DNA of 64,000 nucleotides, taken from the NCBI RefSeq assembly GCF_900198655.1, contig NZ_FZPO01000030.1, positions 1 to 64,000 on the forward strand. Direction: 5' to 3'. Numbering within the stretch: the first letter of the stretch is position 1; every line of letters starts with the position of its first letter. Below, one piece after another: positions 38,734 to 49,176 of the stretch. The notes beneath the pieces are model-generated. The model did no database searches and was not told where the DNA came from. It worked only from the letters and a program-made list of their open reading frames with translations. The position numbers were made by a program, and so were the translations under genes. This stretch comes from Helicobacter equorum (lineage in GTDB: Bacteria; Campylobacterota; Campylobacteria; Campylobacterales; Helicobacteraceae).

Positions 38734-39673
38734 CTTGTGTATTTTATATTTATACCTTTTTCTTTTTAAATTATATATTGAGTGTTGGAATTAAGAGATT
38801 AACCAATAAAACTTATAGCTAATGTTATGAATATAGAGAAATGCTATAATGATAGCGATGTGTAAATGTTTGATGAAAGAAGCAATGTGATTGTTAGGCA
38901 ATTGTATTTTTGGGAGATTGAATAGCGAAAAAATATATCTTGATGTTAATACTTCTCATTTGCTATGCGCAAGCTAATACATTACCTAATAGTGCAGAAT
39001 CTCAAAAGGTGGTGTGATGAGTAGGAAAACAATTAAACAATACAGAATCTACACTTCTTTAAATATCTGTCAATGCGAATTTAATGAAAACTTGCCACAA
39101 AAGAAGAAAGTTTTAAGTGTTATAGGTAGCGCTACTGGCGCCTTTCTTAATATTTATCTATCTGCTAATTCTGCGTTTGTGAGTGGCATGAGTGATACAC
39201 CTTATCCTAAAAATTGTTACTAATATTATCACCCCAAGGTGGCATAAAAGATACATTTTCAATGCCCCAAATGATTTGCTTTGGAGTAAAATTTTTAAAT
39301 TCTTTTTGTATATTCCCTAGTTCGTTTAACGCTAAAGAAGCTTTGAAAAATTTAATTTGCCTTGATATACTTCATTCATAAAGATTAGAAATATGCTTCT
39401 CTAGTCTCATTTTAAGATGATAAGCCACATTGCTAAAAGTGCATATAAAAAACACCACTTATTTCATACCAAAGCTCATTTTACATCAAACCCACCTAAT
39501 CCACCTACATTCATTTAATTTTACATTGAATAAGCATATCACAATGTAATGTATGCAAGTTTTTGTTTGCATGTTAATAAGTTTGGTATAAAAAATGTTC
39601 AGAATCTCTATCAAGAATTAAACTCCATACATAGATAATATAAAAGGAGTTTTAAGAAGAAATCATATAACCC
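38734..39673. other. Decayed region between the FapA-like gene and the glycosyltransferase
   Basis: About 0.94 kb with no intact gene. On the plus strand a signal-peptide-like stretch (KKYILMLILLICYAQA, near 38926-38973) has no start codon in frame and stops soon. A 69-residue plus-strand frame (39014-39223) resembles nothing I know. On the minus strand 39207-39344 is more protein-like. RBS-like AAAAGGAG near 39641 leads nowhere. Nothing else was recognised. Confidence 0.5.
39207..39344 (-). pseudogene. Fragment of an unidentified protein
   Basis: A minus-strand frame reads KASLALNELGNIQKEFKNFT then IIWGIENVSFMPPWGDN and stops at 39207-39209. Its composition is like a real protein. Upstream pieces (FSNVAYHLKMRLEKHISNLY, near 39362-39421) lie in a different frame, so at least one frameshift separates them. 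The family is not recognised. Confidence 0.4.
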
Positions 39674-40618
39674 TTAGGTAGTTGCCAAAAGTTTTTTGAA
39701 GATTCTTAAGAGTTTATTTTTTATCCTTGCGTATAGAGGTTTTTTTAGAGATTTTTCAAAGGCACAAATTCTCTCAAATGCAAGATGAGAGATCTTAACT
39801 TCTGTGGGATAACTTATTGGAAACTTTGTATTAATAGTAGATGGATTCAATACACTTCCCTCTTCTCCACAATGCACTCCACTTCCATCAAAACCAATTT
39901 GATAGACATAAGACATACTAGGGGCGAGACTTAAGGCATTATGTTTGTAGGCTATGAGGTAATTAAATATCGCCCAGCTCTTTATCTTACCCTGTTTATT
40001 GAGAATAAAGTCTCTAAAATAATTTGCACTCCCATAAAGATTGATTGCATTCATATCTTCTTTATTGAAATTTTGTTCCACCCATTGGATATCACGCTTA
40101 AAATATTGCCATCTATCACCCCAGCTTCCCCATCCCCAACAATGAGGTATAGACCAAAAATAACTATCACCTAAGCCGTGAGAATCTATAGGATAAGACC
40201 ATGCATTGATACTCCATACTTTTGTCTGTGCTTGATAACGATTAAGGGCATCATTCATATAATCTAAAAATACAGGTGAGACTACGATATCATCCTCTAA
40301 GATAATCGCTTTACCATATTTATTCATCGTGGTAGTAACTCCATCTATAATAGAATCTGCCAACCCAAAATTATACGGACGCTCAATAATTACAATACTT
40401 TTAAATTGCCCCCCCCCTTGTTGCATGATAAGATTTTTGAGGTTTATTAGATATTCGCGTACAGCTTTGACTTGTTGAGTAGCTTCTGTATTTTTTGGAG
40501 CATCAGAGTAGATAATAAGATCACTTTGTGGGCTTAGAGCATTTTGTATGAGGCTTTCTATAACTTGTTTTGTATGATTTACTCTATTATAGGTAAAAAG
40601 CACAATTGGGGCTAGCAT
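39674..40618 (-). CDS. Glycosyltransferase (GT-A fold), phase-variable, ON
   Basis: A 314-residue glycosyltransferase. The N-terminal LAPIVLFTYNR and the metal/sugar-nucleotide motif ILEDDIVVSP (about residue 120) are of GT-A type, followed by SYFWSIPHCWGWGSWGDRW. It has no membrane helix; the basic C-terminal end may touch the membrane. A run of nine G (40409-40417) encodes MQQGGGQF and leaves the frame open here. It probably builds lipooligosaccharide, capsule or a glycoprotein glycan; the acceptor is unknown. It lies 9 bases downstream of nadA. Confidence 0.82.
   Translation of the reverse strand: MLAPIVLFTYNRVNHTKQVIESLIQNALSPQSDLIIYSDAPKNTEATQQVKAVREYLINLKNLIMQQGGGQFKSIVIIERPYNFGLADSIIDGVTTTMNKYGKAIILEDDIVVSPVFLDYMNDALNRYQAQTKVWSINAWSYPIDSHGLGDSYFWSIPHCWGWGSWGDRWQYFKRDIQWVEQNFNKEDMNAINLYGSANYFRDFILNKQGKIKSWAIFNYLIAYKHNALSLAPSMSYVYQIGFDGSGVHCGEEGSVLNPSTINTKFPISYPTEVKISHLAFERICAFEKSLKKPLYARIKNKLLRIFKKLLATT
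40409..40417 (-). repeat. Homopolymer run G9 (coding strand), ON
   Basis: Nine C on the plus strand within the glycosyltransferase at 39674-40618, read CAA GGG GGG GGG CAA; the frame is open. Confidence 0.9.
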
Positions 40619-40627
40619 TTGATTCCC

Positions 40628-41650
40628 TTAGGAGAGTTCTAGCATTCTATCTAAGGCTATTTTTGCCCAATGTTGTGTATCATCATCTAAAAATACTTCA
40701 TTGATTGGCATATGATCTTCATATGCCCTCAAACAATCAAGCACATCTTGTAGTGTTGTTTCATTCATCGTTGGACATTCTGGTTTGGAGGCAGAAAGCA
40801 CAAAGGTTGTGTTTATTCCATTGAGTTTTGGGCGTAACCGATTGACAAGGTTAAATTCGGTACCAACGGCAACTTTTTGTTCTAAAGGCAGGCTTTGCAC
40901 ATATGAAATAATTTGACTAGTCGATCCCACAAAATCCGCTATACTCACCACGCTAGGATCGCATTCTGGATGCACAACGATTTGTATATCTGGGTATTTT
41001 TGTCTATAAAACTCCACATCACTCACGCTAAAAAGCTGATGTACCGAACAAAAACCATCATAACAAATAACATCACTACCAAGGACTTTTTCTTTACTTG
41101 CATTCCCTATAACGCAAGATGTTTTGCCATCCGCTATTGCAAGATTTTGTCCTAGACATTTATCAGGGAGAAAAAAGATTTTTTTCTGCTTAGACTTGGC
41201 ATAATCAAAGATTTTTTTGGCATTTGCGCTTGTGCAGACAAGCCCACCCATCTTGGCGACTTTGGCTTTGACATCGGCATTTGAGTTGATATAGGTGATG
41301 GGGAAAATGTCTTCTTTTGGTATACCATAAGATTCTAATATGGCGATACTTCTATCGAAATATTGTGAATCTATCATTCGCGCCATTGAGCAACACGCCA
41401 TTTTTGGCATTATCACGCGTTTTTGTGGAGCCAAAACTTTGACACTTTGCCCCATAAAAGCCACGCCACAAAATACAATAAGATTCTTTGGACTTTGGGA
41501 AGCTTTTCTTGAAAGTTCTAAGCTATCTCCACACAAATCCGCGAGAGCTACGACTTCATCGCGTTGATAAAAATGTGCTACCAAAAGTGCATCAAGTTTT
41601 TGCAGTAAGTCTTTAATTTCTATCGTCGTTGTTTGTAGTGTTGCTGACAT
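40628..41650 (-). CDS. nadA: Quinolinate synthase NadA
   Basis: A [4Fe-4S] enzyme condensing iminoaspartate with dihydroxyacetone phosphate to quinolinate, for de novo NAD synthesis. Its 340 residues include [20 protein letters not shown], the conserved cysteines in [19 protein letters not shown] and [10 protein letters not shown], and [22 protein letters not shown] precedes the ATG. It follows psd by 9 bases; nadB and nadC are not in the window. Confidence 0.96.
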   Translation of the reverse strand: MSATLQTTTIEIKDLLQKLDALLVAHFYQRDEVVALADLCGDSLELSRKASQSPKNLIVFCGVAFMGQSVKVLAPQKRVIMPKMACCSMARMIDSQYFDRSIAILESYGIPKEDIFPITYINSNADVKAKVAKMGGLVCTSANAKKIFDYAKSKQKKIFFLPDKCLGQNLAIADGKTSCVIGNASKEKVLGSDVICYDGFCSVHQLFSVSDVEFYRQKYPDIQIVVHPECDPSVVSIADFVGSTSQIISYVQSLPLEQKVAVGTEFNLVNRLRPKLNGINTTFVLSASKPECPTMNETTLQDVLDCLRAYEDHMPINEVFLDDDTQHWAKIALDRMLELS

Positions 41651-41659
41651 TTTTTCTCC

Positions 41660-42445
41660 TTATGCTAAAGTCCCAAGATTCTGTGTATATCGCACCTTAT
41701 CACCACTTTGAATCTGTGGTGTGAAATCCTCAATAAAAAGGACAATGGTCGATCCCATATTAAACATTCCAAGCTCTTCGCCTTTTTGTATGGCGATGGG
41801 TGAGGCGTAGGTATAAGTTTCATTGCCTTTTTTGGCATTGGTGTGAATCTTTGGCTCACAATGAAAAACAATCGAACCCACATTGAGCGCACCCACTGCG
41901 ACAAAATAGATTGTTTTGCCATTATACATTTTGGCTTTTAACACAACACGCTCATTGCGAATAAAGAGGTTATTGAATTTTTTAAGCGCTGGGATATGCA
42001 CTGGGAGGAGTTCTCCACCAAAATACCGAATCTCTTCAATATACATATCACAAGGAGCGTGGTAGCGATGATAATCTCGCGGAGAGAGATAAAGATTAAT
42101 ATATGAAAATTCCATATCTTGCGGAATTTTCTCGCCCAAAAGTTCATTTATATCATACTCCATACCCTTAATCTGCAGTGCTTTGTGTTTAGAGGTTGTC
42201 GTAGATTCTGTGATAAGTGAATCTGTAGGAGAAATAAGCACATTTGGAGTCGTATCAAAGATACGCGGTTGTCTTAGCCTGCGCGTAAAGAGTTTGTTGA
42301 GTGTTGTAAAGTTTTTGCTTTCCTCAAATTCACTAAGGTCGATACGAAACAAAGCGACATATACGCGATTAATAAAAGACTGAATGATCGAGGGAAATGT
42401 CATAGAGGCAAATGCACCAAAAAGCCTAGATATAAGATTAGTCAT
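41660..42445 (-). CDS. psd: Phosphatidylserine decarboxylase
   Basis: Makes phosphatidylethanolamine from phosphatidylserine at the inner membrane. At 261 residues it is a short proenzyme. The self-cleavage motif is MGSTIVLF (family usually LGST), where Ser becomes the pyruvoyl group of the alpha chain. Other features are YLSPRDYHRYHAP with the conserved His and the VGALNVGSI segment. It overlaps the upstream transporter gene by four bases. Confidence 0.95.
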   Translation of the reverse strand: MTNLISRLFGAFASMTFPSIIQSFINRVYVALFRIDLSEFEESKNFTTLNKLFTRRLRQPRIFDTTPNVLISPTDSLITESTTTSKHKALQIKGMEYDINELLGEKIPQDMEFSYINLYLSPRDYHRYHAPCDMYIEEIRYFGGELLPVHIPALKKFNNLFIRNERVVLKAKMYNGKTIYFVAVGALNVGSIVFHCEPKIHTNAKKGNETYTYASPIAIQKGEELGMFNMGSTIVLFIEDFTPQIQSGDKVRYTQNLGTLA

Positions 42446-43017
42446 AATGAATCCTTTCTGTTTGCAAAAGTTGTTTTATAGAGATTTTTACCGCGTATGG
42501 CAAAATTCCAAAAAAGTGGCGTATTACATAAGGTAAGAATGATTTTTATGGCATAGTCTGATAATGCCATAAGTATCACATCTTCGTATGGTTTGGTGAA
42601 TAAAAATGCAATATGAAAGAAAATCATTGTATCAACGAGTTGAGATATCATAGTCGCGCCGTTATTTCTAAGATACCAAATTTTTGGGAATTTTTGTTTG
42701 AGATAAAAAAACACATATACATCAAGTATTTGCGAACAACAAAATGCACACACACTTGCACATGCGATGCGAAACTCTGTTGCAAAAATACTGGGAATAA
42801 ATGCTAACACAAGTCCTAAATGCAAGGTTTTTAAGATTTGATCCTTGCTATATTTTTCACTCAAAATATTCATGAGTAAAAAGCTTAGTGGATAGCATAA
42901 TGCACCATATGTTAAATGTGTGCCAAAGATAGGATATTGCACACTAAAATTTGCCAAGACAATAATAAGCGCGAACCATAGTGCAGAAAATATAAAAGTT
43001 TGCGTGTTCATTTGCAT
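42442..43017 (-). CDS. Queuosine precursor transporter (YhhQ/VUT family)
   Basis: A 191-residue inner-membrane protein with about six hydrophobic segments. Family features are ANFSVQYPIFGTHLTYGALCYPLSFL (near 21-46; LTYG and YPLSF), RIACASVCAFCCSQILDVY and the QLVDTMIFFHIAFLF helix. Such proteins import queuine or preQ1 for tRNA modification. The next gene psd overlaps by four bases. It lies 11 bases after the LPP20-like gene. Confidence 0.88.
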   Translation of the reverse strand: MQMNTQTFIFSALWFALIIVLANFSVQYPIFGTHLTYGALCYPLSFLLMNILSEKYSKDQILKTLHLGLVLAFIPSIFATEFRIACASVCAFCCSQILDVYVFFYLKQKFPKIWYLRNNGATMISQLVDTMIFFHIAFLFTKPYEDVILMALSDYAIKIILTLCNTPLFWNFAIRGKNLYKTTFANRKDSL

Positions 43018-43028
43018 TGTGAGAGCCT

Positions 43029-43901
43029 TTATTGTATGTTTTCTAGAAGTTTTTTGTATAGGAGCACACCCACGCGATTCCCAAGTGTATCAAGACTAGC
43101 ATTTGTTGGTAAAGATTCTGAAATTTGTGTTACAAATGTCGGATTTGCATTACAATCTGTGATAGTGACATGTAGTTTGATACTTGTAGGTGTAGGCATA
43201 CTAAAGGAAATGGTGATTTTTTGTGAGGATTGCGGACTTAGGCGATAAAATTTGATTAATTCCTTTTGTAGGTAATTTTTTAGCCACGATGAATCTAGCG
43301 AGGATTCAAACACAAGGGCAATAGTAGGTTTTGGTGAGTTAGATTCTAAAATTTGCATATATGGCGATAAAGAAATATCGAGTGTTTCTCCCAACGCATC
43401 AAGATAGCTTTTTGTACCAAACGCCTTATCAAGTTCTTGTGCAAGGGTCTTGTATTGGGAGAGTGTGATATCTTGACATGTGAGATTCAGGGATTGTAGT
43501 GTTTGTAAGGCTTGTTTTTGTGTCTTTTGGAGTTGTGCTATGAAGTCTTGCTTTGTGATTTGGGCGCGCACAAAATATTCACCTCCGACATGCTTTGTTG
43601 TGTAAGATACATTACTAAGCGTGGTTTTAGTAATGTCTTTGTCAATGCTTTGAGATATGGTGCTAGATTCTACACCATCACGATATTGTTGCTTAAGATG
43701 TGAATTTGAGCTTATGGAAACTTGCATATGAGAGAGCATGTCGGCAATGGCATTATCTTTGGCAGTTTGGAGATTTTTTGCATTTCCTACACCATAGAGA
43801 TTGTTTGTATCACTTTGGCTTTCATAATACCAGCTTGGCGGAGTAGGGGTATCATGACACCCTAGCAACAAAATACCTATCGCCAAGATAAATCTTTGCA
43901 T
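43029..43901 (-). CDS. LPP20-like lipoprotein
   Basis: A 290-residue lipoprotein: lipobox LLLGC with lipidated Cys at about 15, then PSWYYESQSDTNNLYGVGNA and a domain (30-130) of the LPP20/FlgP type. This family comprises outer-membrane-associated lipoproteins; some members support flagellar discs or motility, others are surface antigens. The C-terminal half has no known fold. It follows the LpoB-like gene by 15 bases. Confidence 0.78.
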   Translation of the reverse strand: MQRFILAIGILLLGCHDTPTPPSWYYESQSDTNNLYGVGNAKNLQTAKDNAIADMLSHMQVSISSNSHLKQQYRDGVESSTISQSIDKDITKTTLSNVSYTTKHVGGEYFVRAQITKQDFIAQLQKTQKQALQTLQSLNLTCQDITLSQYKTLAQELDKAFGTKSYLDALGETLDISLSPYMQILESNSPKPTIALVFESSLDSSWLKNYLQKELIKFYRLSPQSSQKITISFSMPTPTSIKLHVTITDCNANPTFVTQISESLPTNASLDTLGNRVGVLLYKKLLENIQ

Positions 43902-43916
43902 GTACGTATCTGTATC

Positions 43917-44528
43917 TTACCAACTCACAGATTTATTGGAACCTATTTTGATGATATTTGCTTCATCATCCCACACCACTTCACCTGTAGCTAAATCAAC
44001 AAGTGTGAGCAAGAAGAAATAATCCGTGCGTTGCTTCCCATTGACTTTGATATTTTTTTGCCAAATTTTCCCAGAAAGTGAAAGCTGAGCACCTTTTAAT
44101 TGTCCTTTTTCAATCACACTATATTGATCAAATTCCTCATTGCCACGCGTTTGTTTTCGCACAGAATCTATCATCTTATCGCCACTTGTTCCAGTGCCAG
44201 AAATTGCCAAAGAGAGCTTAAATTTACCGCTATTGCGCATATTTCGTGTGATTTTTCTACTAAGTTGTTCGACATCAACGTTTTGCATAGTATCATTGAT
44301 AATATCTGAAATAACAAGCACTTTTGGTTGTTTGATATTTTGCACATATCCGCTTGAGAGCAATGAATCAACAGATTTTTCCACGACACTTTCTATATCG
44401 TGATAATCTAGACCCATACTTGCATATGATCGTGAATCCCCCGAATCTACATATTCTGGACCGCTACTACACGCACTTAAAAGCACAATGCTTAATAAAG
44501 TCACAACTATCTTAGGCACTATTTTCAT
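43917..44528 (-). CDS. LpoB-like lipoprotein (penicillin-binding protein activator family)
   Basis: A 203-residue lipoprotein with lipobox LLSAC (Cys at 20) and the LpoB fold (DYHDIESVVEKSVDSLLSS, PKVLVISDIINDTMQNVD, LSLSGKIWQKNIKVNG, TLVDLATGEVVWDDE). In enterobacteria LpoB activates PBP1b; whether it does so here is inference. It lies between the LPP20-like and COG3014-like genes, a common lipoprotein trio, and follows GAGGATGTAACC. Confidence 0.82.
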   Translation of the reverse strand: MKIVPKIVVTLLSIVLLSACSSGPEYVDSGDSRSYASMGLDYHDIESVVEKSVDSLLSSGYVQNIKQPKVLVISDIINDTMQNVDVEQLSRKITRNMRNSGKFKLSLAISGTGTSGDKMIDSVRKQTRGNEEFDQYSVIEKGQLKGAQLSLSGKIWQKNIKVNGKQRTDYFFLLTLVDLATGEVVWDDEANIIKIGSNKSVSW

Positions 44529-44555
44529 GGTTACATCCTCTATGTGTTTGGTTAT

Positions 44556-45977
44556 TTATTGCCCACGCAATTTTTGGATACTTATGGTTGTTGGTCGCAA
44601 TCTGATATAAAGAATGTTATCATTTTTTTGACACAAAATCAATTTTTGTGCACTCAAGGCTGTGTCGTTTTGTGGCTGACAAGCAGGAGATATTTCAAGA
44701 TTGATGAGCGGTTTTTGATTCCCTATGAGTTGGTATTTGCCCTGTGTATTTGGGATTTGCACCGCATGGATTTTTTTAGGCAAGACACTTGAGCTTCGCA
44801 CATCCGCTGATGTGGTGCTTAAAGAATAAATCATACCCACTAAACTTCCATATATGCCGACTTGATCGCTTAATGTAGCTTGTGTGGTTGCTTTAAGAAC
44901 TGCAGAACTTATGGCGCGTGTCATAATAAAGCCAAATTGTGCTTGAAATTCGTTTGCGATCACACCTTCAAGATCCGCTATCGTTGAGACATTAAAGGTT
45001 TTGTCTTTACCTGCTACCTTGAGGTCTGTATAAAATTCTTTACCCGCTACAAGCTTGGGAAATGCCACACCAGCATGTAAAATATTATTACTTACAAGAT
45101 AGGTAGGGAGATTAATAGTAACCTCCTCTTTTGTGGGACTTATACCATCTTCAATAATAAGCCATGTGTAAAAATTTGTTGCTTGTTTGCGACGAGATTC
45201 CAAAATTTGTATGTCTTCATCAATGACTTTTGCCTTACTTATACCATAGGATTCTTTGTAGAGATCTAATGATTTTGCCCAATCAGATTCAAGCATAAAG
45301 AAAAGCGCAGAAACATAACTGACTGCAGGATTTATGAAATTATTATAGGCTTGATATGTTTTGAGGTTAGAATATTGTCGTGCAAGAATCGAGTTTGCTT
45401 CGTTGGTGGTTTGTTGTGTGCTAAGTCTTTGTGTGCTTGTGTCTTTGGCATTTTGTGCTTCTTGATCCACCATAGCTTTTTGGATATCTTTTGCAAAATA
45501 ATCTTTGGCGCGTCGTTGGCGATCATTGGCGCGATTGAATTCCACTCTAGCAAGGGCATTTTTACCCTCTTTCATAAGCACAAGTGCTTTGTAATAATTC
45601 ATCAGCACACCTTCATAGATATTGCCCCGATATGTTGTGACGTTTTCATTGACGACCACCGATGCCGCTCCACTAAAAATTCCAGAAAATAACCCTTCTT
45701 GCTCATATTGACTAAAGATTTTTTCACTTTCATCAAGCAATGCAAAGCTCTCTTGCTTATTAAGTTGTGAGGCTATGATTCCAGATTCAAAGCCCCATAG
45801 CACCATATCATTTTTGTTTTCATATTTGGATTTTGCAAGTTTATAGGCAGAGGCGAGATTTCCGCTATAGTATTTATCGTTAAAAGATTGGATTGTATCC
45901 TTGTGTGAACACCCGCTAAGCCACAAGACACAAAAAACCACCGCGATATATATAAAAAATGATATACGAATATTCAT
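44556..45977 (-). CDS. Lipoprotein of the COG3014 family
   Basis: A 473-residue lipoprotein (lipobox WLSGC, Cys at 23) with an alpha-helical repeat-like body (about 30-280), where successive segments such as YKLAKSKYENKND and YYKALVLMKEGKNALARVEF suggest TPR-like helices, then a beta-rich end. COG3014 proteins often neighbour lpoB in other bacteria. The precise role is unknown; a helper of outer-membrane or peptidoglycan assembly is plausible. First gene of a five-gene minus-strand series. Confidence 0.75.
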   Translation of the reverse strand: MNIRISFFIYIAVVFCVLWLSGCSHKDTIQSFNDKYYSGNLASAYKLAKSKYENKNDMVLWGFESGIIASQLNKQESFALLDESEKIFSQYEQEGLFSGIFSGAASVVVNENVTTYRGNIYEGVLMNYYKALVLMKEGKNALARVEFNRANDRQRRAKDYFAKDIQKAMVDQEAQNAKDTSTQRLSTQQTTNEANSILARQYSNLKTYQAYNNFINPAVSYVSALFFMLESDWAKSLDLYKESYGISKAKVIDEDIQILESRRKQATNFYTWLIIEDGISPTKEEVTINLPTYLVSNNILHAGVAFPKLVAGKEFYTDLKVAGKDKTFNVSTIADLEGVIANEFQAQFGFIMTRAISSAVLKATTQATLSDQVGIYGSLVGMIYSLSTTSADVRSSSVLPKKIHAVQIPNTQGKYQLIGNQKPLINLEISPACQPQNDTALSAQKLILCQKNDNILYIRLRPTTISIQKLRGQ

Positions 45978-46097
45978 GATTTTCCTTTTTGGTAAGAAGT
46001 ATTGCTAAAATATCGCGATTATATAACAACAAGTCTTTCAAGTCTTTAAGGAATGACAAGTTATAATAAATGTAATATTACTTTAAGGTTAGATTCT

Positions 46098-47141
46098 ATG
46101 TATAAACAACGCGTGTTAGAGGCATTACAGGCTATTAAAAAGGGTGAAATGATTATAGTAATGGATGATGAAGATAGGGAGAATGAGGGTGATTTGGTTA
46201 TGGCGGGGATTTTTAGCACCCCAGAAAAAATCAATTTTATGGCAAAAGAAGCGCGTGGGCTTATCTGTGTCTCATTGACCCAAGAAATTGCCACGCGATT
46301 GGATCTCGCGCCTATGGTGGAAACAAATAGCTCAAATCATGAGACAGCATTTACAATTTCTATTGATGCGGCAAGTGCTAAGACGGGTATTTCGGCACAT
46401 GAGAGAGATTTGACAATACAGCTTATGTGTCAAGATTATAGCACACCAAAGGATTTTGTGCGACCAGGGCATATATTTCCACTTATTGCCAAAGAAGGTG
46501 GAGTGCTTGTGCGCACGGGACATACGGAAGCAAGTGTTGATATTTGTCGCCTAGCAGGTCTTAAGCCTGTGAGTGTGATTTGTGAGATTATGAAAAATGA
46601 TGGCACTATGGCGCGTAACACTGATATTACCGAATTTGCCAAGGAACATAATCTTAAGATTCTATATGTGTCAGATCTTATTCAATATCGTCTTCAATAC
46701 GAAAAGCTTATCACTTTACAAAGCAAAATGGAGGCGAAATTTCTTGATAAAAAATGTCTCAAATATATATTTATAGATCATATTCATCATCAACATATCG
46801 TATATGCTTTTACACAGAATCTACCCCCAAAAAATCCATTGGTGAAATTCCATATAATCCAAAAGGATTATGAGCATTTTGAAGATTCGCTTCAAGCACA
46901 TAGAGCATTTTTACAGAGTATAGAAATGCTTCAAGAAGAGAGTGGGTATCTCATCTGTCTTGATACCAAACCACAACAAGATCTCAAAACATTAGGCATT
47001 GGCGCACAGATTTTGCGAGAATTAGGTATAGAGGAGTTTAGATTGCTTAATTCAAATTCGGAGAGCGCAGGTGTAGGGCATACTTTTAGCACATTAAGTG
47101 GTTTTAATCTAAACCTAACGCAAAAAGTCTTGCCTTCTTAA
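46098..47141 (+). CDS. ribBA: 3,4-dihydroxy-2-butanone-4-phosphate synthase with degenerate GTP cyclohydrolase II half (RibBA type)
   Basis: Riboflavin synthesis enzyme. Residues 1-200 are a full DHBP synthase: MDDEDRENEGDLVMAG, RPGHIFPL and GHTEASVDICRLAGL carry the ribulose-5-phosphate and metal ligands. The C-terminal half is RibA-derived but lacks the zinc cysteines (C-x10-CxC) and most of the active site, so only the DHBP step is likely. This decay is typical of Helicobacter. An ATG at 46053 is one base from AAGGA; ATG 46098 lies nine bases after AAGG and gives the usual N-terminus. Confidence 0.88.
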   Translation: MYKQRVLEALQAIKKGEMIIVMDDEDRENEGDLVMAGIFSTPEKINFMAKEARGLICVSLTQEIATRLDLAPMVETNSSNHETAFTISIDAASAKTGISAHERDLTIQLMCQDYSTPKDFVRPGHIFPLIAKEGGVLVRTGHTEASVDICRLAGLKPVSVICEIMKNDGTMARNTDITEFAKEHNLKILYVSDLIQYRLQYEKLITLQSKMEAKFLDKKCLKYIFIDHIHHQHIVYAFTQNLPPKNPLVKFHIIQKDYEHFEDSLQAHRAFLQSIEMLQEESGYLICLDTKPQQDLKTLGIGAQILRELGIEEFRLLNSNSESAGVGHTFSTLSGFNLNLTQKVLPS

Positions 47142-47291
47142 GGGAGTGATGAGTGATATTCACATATGATGATACTAAATGTATGAGCGATTTTTGGACA
47201 CTACTAAAGATGGCAAATGTGTGTGAGAGTATTTAAGTTTTGTAAAAGTTTAGTCTGAGGGATAGGGATTAGGATAGAAAATATGTATTCA

Positions 47292-47369
47292 TGGTCGGAG
47301 TAGCGGGATTTGAACCCACGACCTCACCCACCCCAAGGGTGTGCGCTAGCCAGACTGCGCTATACTCCG
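47292..47369 (-). tRNA. tRNA-Pro(GGG)
   Basis: 78 nt including the encoded CCA. Acceptor CGGAGTA pairs with TACTCCG and is followed by A and CCA; the D arm is GCGC...GCGC; the anticodon arm is CACCC-TTGGGGT-GGGTG with anticodon GGG; T arm GTGGG-TTCAAAT-CCCGC. All four stems close. It reads proline codons CCC and CCU. Confidence 0.95.
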
Positions 47370-47414
47370 AAAACAAGTCTGCAATTATAGCAAAATTTTG
47401 GGTATTTTTGTATG

Positions 47415-47770
47415 CTATGTGAGATTACTAATCTCTAGTGCCACACATTCAAGATATACGTGCCCTTTTTCATCATAAAACACATCACTTCCAAGTACAC
47501 CATCGTGTATTGTGCATTCTATGGTTTTACCATTTTACAATGCAAGGCTCACAATGCCAGGAGAAGAAGCACTACCAGATAAAGGCTTGGATAAACACTA
47601 TATCATCAAAATGATCCAAATAAGGAATTTCAGCTACAAGTTTGCCTCTTTGAATGACAGGTGTGTTGTCTTTGTCATATGCAAATGCCACATCACCATT
47701 CAAATCGCATAAGGTTTCATGTAACTTTTTCACACTTTGTGTTCCAAGAGAGATAATATCAAAGTCATTC
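47415..47770 (-). pseudogene. Remnant of an unidentified protein beside tRNA-Pro
   Basis: Minus-strand protein-like pieces in successive frames: NDFDIISLGTQSVKKLHETL, GDVAFAYDKDNTPVIQRGKL, AEIPYLDHFDDIVFIQAF, then after a frame change GKTIECTIHDGVLGSDVFYD and YLECVALEISN to a stop at 47415-47417. More fragments continue to about 47990. The family is not recognised. It is a decayed gene rather than coding; the plus-strand 66-codon frame here is its shadow. Confidence 0.5.
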
Positions 47771-47995
47771 TTTTGGTTGTATGAGTGTCAAGGTGTGGAT
47801 TCTCCCACCAAAACATTCATTAAGACGATCTAAACCTCTTCTTGTGTTTTATATTCCTTAGAAATTCGCACCGCATAGGCTTTTAGAATCTATTTGTGTT
47901 TGCATAAGAGAAGATAGACTATTAGCATAGTTCCACATACAAAACATAAGCGCCATAGCCTTCTTTACCACCTTGTTTTCTCACAACCTCGTTTT

Positions 47996-49039
<1,044 letters not shown>

Positions 49040-49176
49040 TTATATGGGGTGCTATTACACCAAAACTTGCATAAAAGATTTATAAAAATCACATTTGATA
49101 CAAAAAATTTAGTGAGCTAAAAGTTATGTTAGAATCTTGTTTGTAAATTTGTGACTACTACATAATAAGGTTTTGC

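Noticed and set aside
39014-39223. A 69-residue plus-strand frame in the decayed region
   Set aside because: No ribosome-binding site of note, no homologue recognised, and it conflicts with a more protein-like minus-strand fragment.
46053-46097. The upstream ATG for ribBA
   Set aside because: The AAGGA is only one base from it, and the extra 15 residues do not belong to the family; the ATG at 46098 is preferred.
47512-47712. A 66-residue plus-strand frame near tRNA-Pro
   Set aside because: Antisense shadow of the decayed minus-strand gene.
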